Program-made: the position numbers and the translations under genes
Notes under the pieces: model-generated
The model's input: only the letters and a program-made list of their open reading frames with translations
Databases searched by the model: none
What the model was told of the DNA's origin: nothing
Source of the DNA: Pseudonocardia sp.
Lineage (GTDB): Bacteria; Actinomycetota; Actinomycetes; Mycobacteriales; Pseudonocardiaceae
Reading direction: 5' to 3'
Length of the DNA: 49,821 nucleotides
NCBI GenBank assembly: GCA_019244295.1
Contig: JAFASX010000151.1
Span: 1 to 49,821, forward strand
In this document: one piece after another, positions 1-6,097 of the stretch
Numbering within the stretch: position 1 is the first letter of the stretch
How the letters are laid out: the number at the start of each line of letters is the position of its first letter

Positions 1-466
1 CGGTCAGTACCGGCACTTGGTTTGGTCCTAGTACGAATGGCACTAGCTTCGTGCCGGGTCCCAGTTCGATGGGGGTCGCGCACCACGTTGCGGCCGTCGC
101 GTCGACGCAGATCACTAGCAGCGCCGTGGGACATCGCAGCCGAGCCCGTAGGGTGGCCACATATACCGGCCAGCTCCATCGCTTGTCCCCGTCACGGCCT
201 AGTTGCACCTCCACGACCACCGCCAGCACTGGCTGGTCAGCGGCCATCAGCACCACCACCGCGTCGGCCCGGTACTGTGTGGGTACCACATCGGTGCACT
301 CCCCGGTATCAACACGGACCTGCTCATGCTCAGGGAGATCCACTCCCAGCGCACCCGTGAGTAGCTCCGCGGCTAGCTGCGGGCGATGCCGGAACATCTC
401 CACCAACATTTCATGCAAGCTCGACACCACGGTGGCGACAGTAACCACGACCACCGACAACCCCAC
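1..466 (-). CDS. Partial conserved hypothetical protein, C-terminus beyond left edge
   Basis: An open minus-strand frame runs without a stop from a GTG at 466 to the window edge, about 155 codons. The GTG sits about 7 nt after a strong GGGAGG box (complement of 474-480); an internal ATG at 409 (MLVEMFRHRP) is an alternative start. The protein reads as a known actinobacterial hypothetical family: FRHRPQLAAELL near the N-terminus, then YRADAVVVL, VVVEVQLGRDGDKRWSWPVY, TLRARLRCPTALLVICVD and PIELGPG. The EVQ-containing core resembles PD-(D/E)XK nuclease-like (Rpn/transposase-associated) proteins, but that link is only inference. The plus-strand frames over this stretch have atypical composition and are shadows. 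Function unknown. Confidence 0.75.
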   Translation of the reverse strand, partial: MGLSVVVVTVATVVSSLHEMLVEMFRHRPQLAAELLTGALGVDLPEHEQVRVDTGECTDVVPTQYRADAVVVLMAADQPVLAVVVEVQLGRDGDKRWSWPVYVATLRARLRCPTALLVICVDATAATWCATPIELGPGTKLVPFVLGPNQVPVLT

Positions 467-521
467 CGAACGACACCTCCCGCGCCTGGGAGGCGACAAG
501 CGCGATAATTGGACGAATTGA

Positions 522-662
522 ACGCAGGTCGCGTTGGCCCAGCAGCTCAACATGGTTCAGCCGTCGGTCTCCGGCTGGAACGACAGGCTGACATGTACGT
601 CACCACCTTGCGGCGCTATATCGAGACTCTCGGCGGGCGGCTGGAAATCCACGCCGCAGGCA
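522..662 (+). pseudogene. Frameshifted XRE-family antitoxin remnant
   Basis: Two adjacent frames together rebuild a typical XRE/HigA-type antitoxin helix-turn-helix. The first frame gives TQVALAQQLNMVQPSVS, the second continues RLERQADMYVTTLRRYIE and TLGGRLEIHA. The junction lies near 570, where one missing C in a tcc(c)gg context restores the usual SVSRLERQADMY reading. A TGA also sits just before the first segment at 519-521, and no start codon or ribosome site is evident. No intact toxin partner is visible nearby. This is therefore a decayed antitoxin gene; whether the loss is real or a sequencing error cannot be told here, but the upstream stop argues for decay. Confidence 0.7.
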
Positions 663-775
663 GCGGCGCTGGTCATAGCCTGCGAACGGCGCCGTGGGCG
701 CTGCACCGTCGAGGCGCGGCTCACTCTGGGGCCTCCTAACCTCCCCGTGAAAGGGCCAGTCCGCGGCGGCCGTGC

Positions 776-972
776 TCACGCCCTGGCGCGGCCGGCGCGG
801 GCCCGGACGGCGGCCGAGTAGCGCACGGTGAACACCATCGAGATGACGAAGGCAAGCATCCGCACGACGATTCGGCCGATGACTCCGCCCCCTTGATGCA
901 CTACCACCGCGAGCACGGCGGCACCTGCGGTAAAGCTGAGGGCCCAGATCAGGCCAGCTCTACACCGAACTT
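776..972 (-). pseudogene. 3' fragment of a small membrane protein gene
   Basis: A minus-strand frame ending in TGA at 776-778 encodes a hydrophobic stretch (LIWALSFTAGAAVLAVVVH, then VVRMLAFVISMVF) and a basic tail RYSAAVRARAGRARA. It looks like the last one or two transmembrane helices of a small membrane protein. A stop codon closes the frame just upstream (TAA before the VRCRAG codons) and there is no good start, so it is most likely the truncated end of a gene. It could also be a very short membrane ORF with a GTG start. Family not recognised. Confidence 0.4.
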
Positions 973-1110
973 ACCCGGCTCGCTGACGCCGGTCTGATCG
1001 CCGTGGCGGCCCAAAACCATGTTGAGGCCGAGCAGCTGGACGCCATGGACGCCTCGATCGCCTGGGACGACGACAGCTTGGTGATCCACGGCCGGCTCGC
1101 GATTCGGTGA
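955..1110 (+). pseudogene. C-terminal fragment, possibly winged-helix regulator
   Basis: A 51-residue plus-strand frame ends at TGA 1108-1110 and starts mid-protein (QLYTELTRLADAGLI, then EAEQLDAMDASIAWDDD and LVIHGRLAIR). The opening resembles the recognition end of a winged-helix regulator, but the match is weak. There is no start codon or ribosome site and the frame partly overlaps the minus-strand membrane fragment, which supports the view that 490-1150 is a patchwork of broken genes. Confidence 0.35.
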
Positions 1111-1151
1111 TCGCCGAGTGATCGCTGTGCGGCCGCTCTTGGCGCGCCTGC

Positions 1152-2696
1152 TCAGGTGTGCCGAGGGCGGGTCATCGTGAACGTGTCGACCGGGGTCAGC
1201 TCGCCATAGGGGCCGGTCACCGCGTAGTAGGTGACGTGGATCGAGGTGGTAGCCCCGGTGCCGCTCGGGTCCACTTCGAACGCGGCGAATCCGTAGGGGT
1301 GCACGGGGTCGCGCACCGCCGACCAGGGTGCATCCTCCATGACGTAGACCGGGCTGCGCTTTCCAGTGTCCGGCGAGACAGGACCGACCGCGGTCAAGAC
1401 CCGTGCTTTCGGTGGGGTGAACAGCAGCTGGTTGGACGGTGCGGAGGTGCCGCCACCACCGATCACCATGTGCACCGTGCCCTTGCTGGTGTCCAGGACG
1501 TCAATGGTGGTCTGGCTGGGGATCGGGGTGCGGGTGTCGTTGGGCTGCTGACCCCGGATCGGGTGGGAGCGCTCGTAGTGGTGCTCGTGCCCGCATAACA
1601 CGAGGTCGACCCCGTACTGGTCGAACAGCGGCACCCACTGCTCCCGGACGCCCAGGTCGGCGCCGTTGAAGTGGTCGGCGGTAGAGATCACCACCTGGTG
1701 CATGCACACCACGATCCAGTCGATATCCGGGTTGGCCCGGCTGGTGCGCAACTCGTTCTCCAACCAGCGCCGCTGGGCCCCGCCGGAGTAGCCGTGCACG
1801 TAGGTGTTGCCGCCGTCCTGGATCGCCACGTCGTCGTTGGCCAGGCTGACCACGCGGACCGCGCCGACGGTGAAGGCGTACCACAGGCCCTGGAAAGTCG
1901 GCTCGGCGCCGTTGTCCGGCACCCTGAAGTAGGTCTGGAAGGCCTGGTAGCCGATCGGACCGTTGCCCAGCTCGTTCTCGTGGTTTCCTGGCGCGGGCAT
2001 CCACGGGCGGTGCCGCGCCGAGCGGCTGTTGTTGATGAACCAATCCGACCAGGTCCGAACCCGGTCCTTGCTCAGGTTGGCGTAGCACAGATCACCGTTG
2101 ACCAGGTGGAACAGTGGTGCGATGCGTTCCACGCCAGCGGTTACGTCGCCGGCGGCCAGCGAACCGAGATTGTCGTTGAGATACATGTCGCCAGACAGTT
2201 TGCCCAGGGTGGGGGTGCCCTGATCACCGAAGCTGGTGAAGGTGAACGCCGCATGCCCTTTCGGCGCGGTCCGAGCGGTGCCCAGCTCCGGGATGGCGCC
2301 GTCGTGCATGGCGGCGTAGATGTAGTCGGTATCCGGCGTGAGGCCGGTCAGCCGAGCGTGATGCACCCGCACCTCGGTGTTCGAGGCGGCGTCACGGTAG
2401 GTCCGGGTCTGTGCATCGACGGCCTTTCCCAGGCCGCTATCGGGGCTGCCTATCATGACTCTCGGCTTGTTCACCGCGTCCACGGTGTGCCAGGAGACCA
2501 CCAGCTCGCTGCTGGAGTCGGCGCCGAACTGTAGGTGCAGACCCGCCACCGGGGGCGCGCTGGAGCCGCTCGGCCGTTGCCAACCGGCGTTGGAGCTGAC
2601 GCTGTTGCCACATCCAGCCAGGGTCGGCACACCGAGCGCGACAGCGCCCCCGATTCCCGCCGCCCTTCCCAACAACCGCCGCCGACTGATCTCCAT
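1152..2696 (-). CDS. Secreted purple-acid-phosphatase-like metallophosphoesterase
   Basis: This 514-residue protein is predicted to hydrolyse phosphoesters outside the membrane with a dinuclear metal centre. It starts with a twin-arginine motif (SRRRLL, residues 4-9) and a lipobox LAGC with Cys29, so it is probably a Tat-exported lipoprotein. Residues about 50-145 look like the fibronectin-like N-terminal domain of purple acid phosphatases. The metallophosphoesterase signature follows in order: FGDQG (Asp158), NGDLCY (Asp202, Tyr205), GNHE (237-240), CMHQ (His333) and GHEHH (369-373). Length fits the family. The 5' end of the gene, with its upstream region, is duplicated at 3501-3617. The substrate is not shown by the sequence. 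Confidence 0.9.
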   Translation of the reverse strand: MEISRRRLLGRAAGIGGAVALGVPTLAGCGNSVSSNAGWQRPSGSSAPPVAGLHLQFGADSSSELVVSWHTVDAVNKPRVMIGSPDSGLGKAVDAQTRTYRDAASNTEVRVHHARLTGLTPDTDYIYAAMHDGAIPELGTARTAPKGHAAFTFTSFGDQGTPTLGKLSGDMYLNDNLGSLAAGDVTAGVERIAPLFHLVNGDLCYANLSKDRVRTWSDWFINNSRSARHRPWMPAPGNHENELGNGPIGYQAFQTYFRVPDNGAEPTFQGLWYAFTVGAVRVVSLANDDVAIQDGGNTYVHGYSGGAQRRWLENELRTSRANPDIDWIVVCMHQVVISTADHFNGADLGVREQWVPLFDQYGVDLVLCGHEHHYERSHPIRGQQPNDTRTPIPSQTTIDVLDTSKGTVHMVIGGGGTSAPSNQLLFTPPKARVLTAVGPVSPDTGKRSPVYVMEDAPWSAVRDPVHPYGFAAFEVDPSGTGATTSIHVTYYAVTGPYGELTPVDTFTMTRPRHT

Positions 2697-2771
2697 GATC
2701 TGCAGATGCTGGTTGATCTATCGGGCTTTAAGCTGTCGACCAGGTGAACAGCACCGAAACGGTTCAGCCGG
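2655..2771. repeat. 117-bp direct repeat, copy 1 (phosphatase 5' end and leader)
   Basis: This segment covers the first codons of the phosphatase gene (Tat motif MEISRRRLLG) and its upstream leader. It matches 3501-3617 in direct orientation with 8 mismatches in 117 positions by eye. Identity stops at 2771/3617 and begins at 2655/3501. The interval between the copies is filled by vapBC. Confidence 0.9.
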
Positions 2772-2782
2772 ATCGGCTAGCG

Positions 2783-2811
2783 ACCTGAGTAGCGCACATT
2801 GCTACTCAGGT
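2783..2811. promoter_or_regulatory. Perfect inverted repeat, probable vapBC operator
   Basis: Arms ACCTGAGTAGC (2783-2793) and GCTACTCAGGT (2801-2811) are exact reverse complements, 11 nt each with a 7-nt spacer. The element lies 6-15 nt before the candidate antitoxin start codons. Antitoxins of VapB type usually bind such palindromes and repress their own operon, so this is inferred to be the autoregulatory operator. Confidence 0.75.
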
Positions 2812-2826
2812 AGTAAAGTGGGGGTC

Positions 2827-3114
2827 GTGACAGCTGAAAAATACTCTGCGTCAATGGATGACGCACTGCTTGCTGACGCCCGTGCCGCCGCTCAGGCGGA
2901 GGGTCTGACCCTCTCCAGTTGGCTCGCCGACGCCGCAGCCGACCGGTTACGGTTGAAAGCTCTGCGCGAGCTGGTTGACGAGTGGGAAGCCGAGCATGGC
3001 GCCATCACCATGGCCGAGCGCGAAGCTGTCGAACGCAAAGTAGCACAAGCTCGCCATGTCGCCTTGCGGCGGCTTGCTCGTGCGCGAGCGGCGGATCGAC
3101 CGGTAGCTTCATGA
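2827..3114 (+). CDS. VapB-type antitoxin
   Basis: A 95-residue protein (start GTG 2827; an in-frame GTG at 2818 is possible) that should neutralise the toxin encoded next to it and bind the operator palindrome just upstream. The N-terminus (EKYSASMDDALLADARAAA, then LTLSSWLADAAADRL) resembles the ribbon-helix-helix DNA-binding segment of antitoxins. The rest is a charged helical tail (LRELVDEWEAEHGAITMAER) of the kind that binds the PIN toxin. The gene ends in an ATGA overlap with vapC, the classic toxin-antitoxin arrangement. A GTGGGG stretch just before the start may act as the ribosome site, though a leaderless start is also possible. Confidence 0.8.
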   Translation: MTAEKYSASMDDALLADARAAAQAEGLTLSSWLADAAADRLRLKALRELVDEWEAEHGAITMAEREAVERKVAQARHVALRRLARARAADRPVAS

Positions 3115-3500
3115 ACAGCGCCACCTTCGACACCGGCATGCTCATCGCTCTCGACCGAAACGATCGGGAAGCTTGGGTCGTGCTTCGTCTGCTGGTCAAT
3201 AGAGGCGCGGTGCCGACCGTTCCGACTGCGGTGACTGCCCAGGCGTGGCGCGATGGCCGACGCCAGTCCCGACTTGCTCAAGCGCTGGGTAAATGTCGCT
3301 TGGAAGCACTCACCGAGGAGTACGCGCGCCGTGCTGGCGAGCTGCGCGCGCGTGCTGGCACCTCCGATATCGTTGACGCGGTCGTGGTCGAATCTGCCGG
3401 CCGTCGAGGCGATGACGTCTATACCGGCGACATTGCTGATCTGGAACACCTGGCCGAACACATCGGCAACGCGGTGTCTATCGTGCCAATCGGCCGCTGA
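3111..3500 (+). CDS. VapC-type PIN-domain ribonuclease toxin
   Basis: A 129-residue PIN-domain protein, expected to be a Mg-dependent endoribonuclease that cuts RNA when free of antitoxin. Recognisable positions are the N-terminal TFDTGMLIALDR (Asp7), TSDIVDA (Asp86, Asp89) and YTGDIADL (Asp107). Where many PIN toxins have the second acidic residue (usually Glu), this one has VTAQAWRDG, Gln44 with Asp48 nearby; close relatives seem to share that form, so it need not mean inactivity. Its ATG overlaps the vapB stop (ATGA), giving tight translational coupling. The stop codon ends at 3500, one base before the second copy of the flanking repeat begins. Confidence 0.85.
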   Translation: MNSATFDTGMLIALDRNDREAWVVLRLLVNRGAVPTVPTAVTAQAWRDGRRQSRLAQALGKCRLEALTEEYARRAGELRARAGTSDIVDAVVVESAGRRGDDVYTGDIADLEHLAEHIGNAVSIVPIGR

Positions 3501-3617
3501 TCCCGCCGCCGTTCCCAACAACCGCCGCCGACTAACCTCCATGATCCGCGGATGCTGGTTGATCGATCGGGCTTTAAGCTGTCGACCAGGTGAATAGCAC
3601 CGAAACGGTTCACCCGG
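3501..3617. repeat. 117-bp direct repeat, copy 2 (truncated phosphatase start)
   Basis: Second copy of the phosphatase 5' end. On the minus strand an ATG at 3542 opens MEVSRRRLLGTAAG, a Tat-signal start nearly identical to the intact gene, but the frame then runs into the antisense of vapC. It is thus a gene start without a body, left by duplication or by replacement of a paralogue by vapBC. Confidence 0.85.
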
Positions 3618-3741
3618 GCACTTGTCAACGGTTCGACGGTATGCGGCGGCGGTAGGTGCCCGTGTCCGTTGCCAGGTTGGTGTCGAAGGAGCAGCTGGAA
3701 CCGCTGAGGCCCCTGAGCTTCATCGGAAGGCGCAGTAAACT
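3618..3741. other. Intergenic stretch with a possible short coding remnant
   Basis: Between the repeat and the sigB terminator there is no convincing gene. A minus-strand 32-codon frame (3625-3723) reads CSFDTNLATDTGTYRRRIPS, which looks protein-like and may be the C-terminal end of a lost gene. I cannot name its family. Confidence 0.3.
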
Positions 3742-3782
3742 AACGGCACTTTCACGCGCATAGAGCGTGCGAGAGTGCCGTT
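3742..3782. terminator. Large inverted repeat downstream of sigB
   Basis: AACGGCACT (3742-3750) pairs with AGTGCCGTT (3774-3782), and the inner segments TTCACGC / GCGTGCGA extend the stem with a few mismatches around a short loop. It lies 30 nt past the sigB stop codon, so it most likely terminates sigB transcription. No U-tract is present, as is common in actinomycetes. Confidence 0.7.
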
Positions 3783-3812
3783 CGCTCGGGAGTGGGCGGG
3801 CAGGGGCAGGGA

Positions 3813-4829
3813 TCAGCTGGCGTACGCCCGCAACCGTTCGGCCCGGTCGCCGACCCGCAGCTTCGCCATCACCTCACGTTCGATCTGGCGCACTCGCTCC
3901 CGGGACAGCCCGAACCCCCGGCCGATCTGGTCGAGCGTGCGGGGTTGCCCGTCGTCGAGGCCGTAGCGCATCCGGATCACGTTCTGCTCGCGCTCGTCCA
4001 GCGTGGCCAGTACCCGGCGCAGGTCGTCGTGCAGTAGGCGAGAGACCACCGTGGTCTCGGCGTCGGTGGCGTCGGCGTCCTCGATGAAGTCGCCGAGCGG
4101 GGCCTCCTCCTCGTTACCGACCGGCATGTCCAGGCTGACCGGGTCGCGGGAGTGCTCGAGCAGGTCGCTGACCTTATCCACAGCCAGCCCGGACTCCCTG
4201 GCGATTTCCTCATGGGTGGCGTCCCGCCCCAGCCGCTGGTGCAGGTCCCGCTTCACCCGCGCGATCTTGTTGACCTGCTCGACGAGATGCACCGGCAGCC
4301 TGATAGTGCGGGCCTGGTCGGCCATTCCCCGAGTGATGGCCTGACGGATCCACCAGGTGGCGTAGGTGGAGAACTTGAAGCCCTTCGTGTAATCGAATTT
4401 CTCCACCGCGCGGATCAGGCCGAGGTTTCCCTCCTGGATCAGGTCCAGCAGCGGCATCCCCCGCCCGGTGTATCGCTTGGCCAACGACACCACCAGCCGC
4501 AGGTTTGCCTCCAGCAGATGGTTGCGGGCCCGTTCGCCGTCGCGCGCCACGATGCCCAGGTCGGCCGCCCGCTCCGCTGGGAGGTCCGGTTCGGTCTCCA
4601 GGAGGTGTCGAGCGAACACGCCGGCTTCGATGCGCTTAGCCAGGTCGACTTCCCTCTCAGCGGTCAACAGCGCACGCTTACCGATCCCGTTGAGATAGAC
4701 GCGGACTAGGTCGGCGGCCGGGCTCTGAGCGTCGAGGTCCTCGACCGTCGATTCCAGCTCAGGGATCGCCGGCTGCGGGACCGTCGTCGAAAGGTCCGGT
4801 GTTCCAACGTGGGTCTGCGGCGCGGTCAT
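3813..4829 (-). CDS. sigB: Group 2 (principal-like) sigma factor SigB
   Basis: A 338-residue RNA polymerase sigma factor of the sigma-70 family. The start ATG at 4829 (MTAPQTH) was chosen because GGAGGAGG lies 7 nt upstream. Region 1.2 is at about 35-70 ([17 protein letters not shown]), region 2 holds [36 protein letters not shown] and [14 protein letters not shown], and region 4 ends with [18 protein letters not shown]. There is no long acidic or basic region 1.1 extension, unlike the second sigma gene in this window, so this is the SigB-like paralogue and the other is SigA. SigB proteins serve general stress transcription. An ECF-type promoter and a repeat-rich leader lie upstream. Confidence 0.93.
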   Translation of the reverse strand: MTAPQTHVGTPDLSTTVPQPAIPELESTVEDLDAQSPAADLVRVYLNGIGKRALLTAEREVDLAKRIEAGVFARHLLETEPDLPAERAADLGIVARDGERARNHLLEANLRLVVSLAKRYTGRGMPLLDLIQEGNLGLIRAVEKFDYTKGFKFSTYATWWIRQAITRGMADQARTIRLPVHLVEQVNKIARVKRDLHQRLGRDATHEEIARESGLAVDKVSDLLEHSRDPVSLDMPVGNEEEAPLGDFIEDADATDAETTVVSRLLHDDLRRVLATLDEREQNVIRMRYGLDDGQPRTLDQIGRGFGLSRERVRQIEREVMAKLRVGDRAERLRAYAS

Positions 4830-4853
4830 GTGCGGTTCCTCCTCCACGCGTAC

Positions 4854-4868
4854 CACTAGCGGCTAGTG
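4854..4868. promoter_or_regulatory. Small hairpin in the sigB leader
   Basis: CACTAG (4854-4859) and CTAGTG (4863-4868) form a 6-bp stem with a 3-nt loop, about 10 nt upstream of the sigB ribosome site. It could fold in the mRNA leader; a role in translation is only a guess. Confidence 0.45.
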
Positions 4869-4875
4869 TCGTTAC

Positions 4876-4899
4876 TGTCTGTATGTATGTCTGTCTGTC
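4876..4899. repeat. Tetranucleotide tract (six TGTC/TGTA units) in sigB leader
   Basis: Six consecutive 4-nt units run TGTC TGTA TGTA TGTC TGTC TGTC. The tract is in the untranslated leader of sigB, between the predicted ECF promoter and the ribosome site. Such short repeats can change length by slippage. Confidence 0.9.
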
Positions 4900-4927
4900 G
4901 TTGCCGCTGTGCGGTGTCACCCAGTAG

Positions 4928-4954
4928 AACGTCACTAGCTGACTAAACGTTCCC
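4928..4954 (-). promoter_or_regulatory. ECF-type promoter of sigB
   Basis: On the minus strand GGGAAC (4954-4949) is followed after 18 nt by GTT (4930-4928). This matches the GGGAAY-N16-19-GTT promoter class used by SigE/SigH of mycobacteria and SigR of Streptomyces. In mycobacteria sigB is known to be driven by SigE and SigH, which supports the reading. The leader to the ATG would be about 90 nt. Confidence 0.65.
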
Positions 4955-4991
4955 GGCCGCTGACACTCGAAACTCAGATTGTCAGTTGTGT

Positions 4992-5022
4992 TTGAACGTG
5001 ATCAGCGCGAGTCGACTACGGT
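4992..5022 (+). promoter_or_regulatory. Promoter for the SUKH-like gene
   Basis: TTGAAC (4992-4997), a 19-nt spacer and TACGGT (5017-5022) resemble a housekeeping promoter. The -10 box ends 6 nt before the ATG at 5029 and no ribosome site is present, which suggests a leaderless transcript. Confidence 0.5.
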
Positions 5023-5028
5023 GTGCTG

Positions 5029-5664
5029 ATGGGCCGCCTTGAGCGCGACATCACGGAGGGCTTGCTCGAGTGGTTGCGCCGCCGAAACGACTGCCAGCTT
5101 GATCCCGGCCTGACCCAGGACGAGCTGGATCACGCGCAGCGAGTGCTCGGGCTCACCGTGCCGCCCCAGTGGCGGGCTGTGCTGCGCCAAGCTCACCCGG
5201 TCATGAAGCGCGGGGCAGGCGTTCGTTACCCGGACTGGCGCTCACCCGAAGATCCCGCTACCCGGGCGTTGGTGGCGGCCCCGGTCGAGGGCGTGTTGTT
5301 CGACGTCGCGGAAAACGGCTTCTGGTGGTACGGCTGGGGCCCGGTGCCCGACACAGCGGAGCGCCGGCTGGAGTTGGCCCGCGACCGGCTCGCGGCGCTG
5401 CCCCGGCTCACCCCGCTGATGGGGCACTGTTACGTCGCGGACAGTGACGACTCACCGGTGTTCAGCATCGTGCAGGGTGATCTCTACGTGCCGGCGTTGA
5501 CGCTGGCCGATCTGCCGGCCGGGCGGGGTCAGGACGGCATATCGGAGGACGAGTATCCGATCGGCTCGGTGCCGTTCTGGAGCGAACTGCATGCTTACAG
5601 CCAACTCGGGCACTCCGAACGCGGACAGGCCCGCTTCGGGATGCTGGCTAGGGGAGGTGCTTAG
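5029..5664 (+). CDS. SMI1/KNR4 (SUKH)-like protein
   Basis: A 211-residue soluble protein without signal or membrane segments. The sequence LTVPPQWRAVLRQAHPVM, then VRYPDWR, VEGVLFDVAENGFWWYGWGP, LARDRLAALPRLTPLMGH and SPVFSIVQGDLYVPALTLADL is typical of the actinobacterial SUKH-like family (SMI1/KNR4). Members are linked to immunity against toxins or to signalling, but most are uncharacterised. The ATG at 5029 is preferred over GTG 5023 because a -10-like box ends 6 nt before it. The gene is divergent from sigB and its last 17 bp overlap the end of dtd on the other strand. No toxin partner is adjacent, so the role is open. Confidence 0.6.
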   Translation: MGRLERDITEGLLEWLRRRNDCQLDPGLTQDELDHAQRVLGLTVPPQWRAVLRQAHPVMKRGAGVRYPDWRSPEDPATRALVAAPVEGVLFDVAENGFWWYGWGPVPDTAERRLELARDRLAALPRLTPLMGHCYVADSDDSPVFSIVQGDLYVPALTLADLPAGRGQDGISEDEYPIGSVPFWSELHAYSQLGHSERGQARFGMLARGGA

Positions 5665-6097
5665 CGGATGGCGGCACTTCCACCAGCACGGTGAACGGGC
5701 CATCGTTGACCGACTCAACCGCCATCATCGCGCCGAACCGCCCGGTCTGCACCCGCGCGCCCCGCGCGCGCAGCTGCTCAACCACCGCCGTCACCAGTGG
5801 CTCGGCCTGATCGGGAGGCGCGGCCGCTGACCAGGATGGCCGGCGGCCCTTGCGGGTGTCGCCGTAGAGGGTGAACTGGCTGACGATCAGCAGCGGCGCG
5901 CCCATGCTCGCGCAGGACTGCTCGTCGCGCAGCAGCCGCAGCTCATGCAGCTTGCGCGCCATGACCTCTGCCTCAGTGGCCGAATCCTCTTGGTGCACCC
6001 CGAGCAAGGCCAGCAGCCCCGGCTCAGTGATCTCGCCGACCACCTCGTCACCCACTCGTACCGCGGCCCGGCAGACCCGGGCAACCACCGCTCTCAC
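5648..6097 (-). CDS. dtd: D-aminoacyl-tRNA deacylase
   Basis: A 149-residue protein that removes D-amino acids (and glycine mischarged on tRNA-Ala) from tRNA in the cytosol. It starts MRAVVARVCRAAVRVG and carries the two hallmark motifs of DTD: SQFTLYGD at about 93-100, supplying the active-site SQxT, and the cross-subunit GP motif in NDGPFT at about 131-136. Full length for the family. The start codon overlaps the upstream methyltransferase stop by 4 nt (ATGA), so the two are co-translated. The 3' end overlaps the convergent SUKH-like gene by 17 bp. Confidence 0.95.
   Translation of the reverse strand: MRAVVARVCRAAVRVGDEVVGEITEPGLLALLGVHQEDSATEAEVMARKLHELRLLRDEQSCASMGAPLLIVSQFTLYGDTRKGRRPSWSAAAPPDQAEPLVTAVVEQLRARGARVQTGRFGAMMAVESVNDGPFTVLVEVPPSAKHLP

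Noticed and set aside
1..521. Forward frames at the left edge
   Set aside because: Composition is Pro/Arg/Ser-rich without family features, while the minus strand reads a conserved protein over the same bases.
3419..3628. Minus-strand frame from the second repeat copy into vapC
   Set aside because: Only the first 14 codons after ATG 3542 resemble the phosphatase; the rest is antisense of vapC, so it is not a gene.
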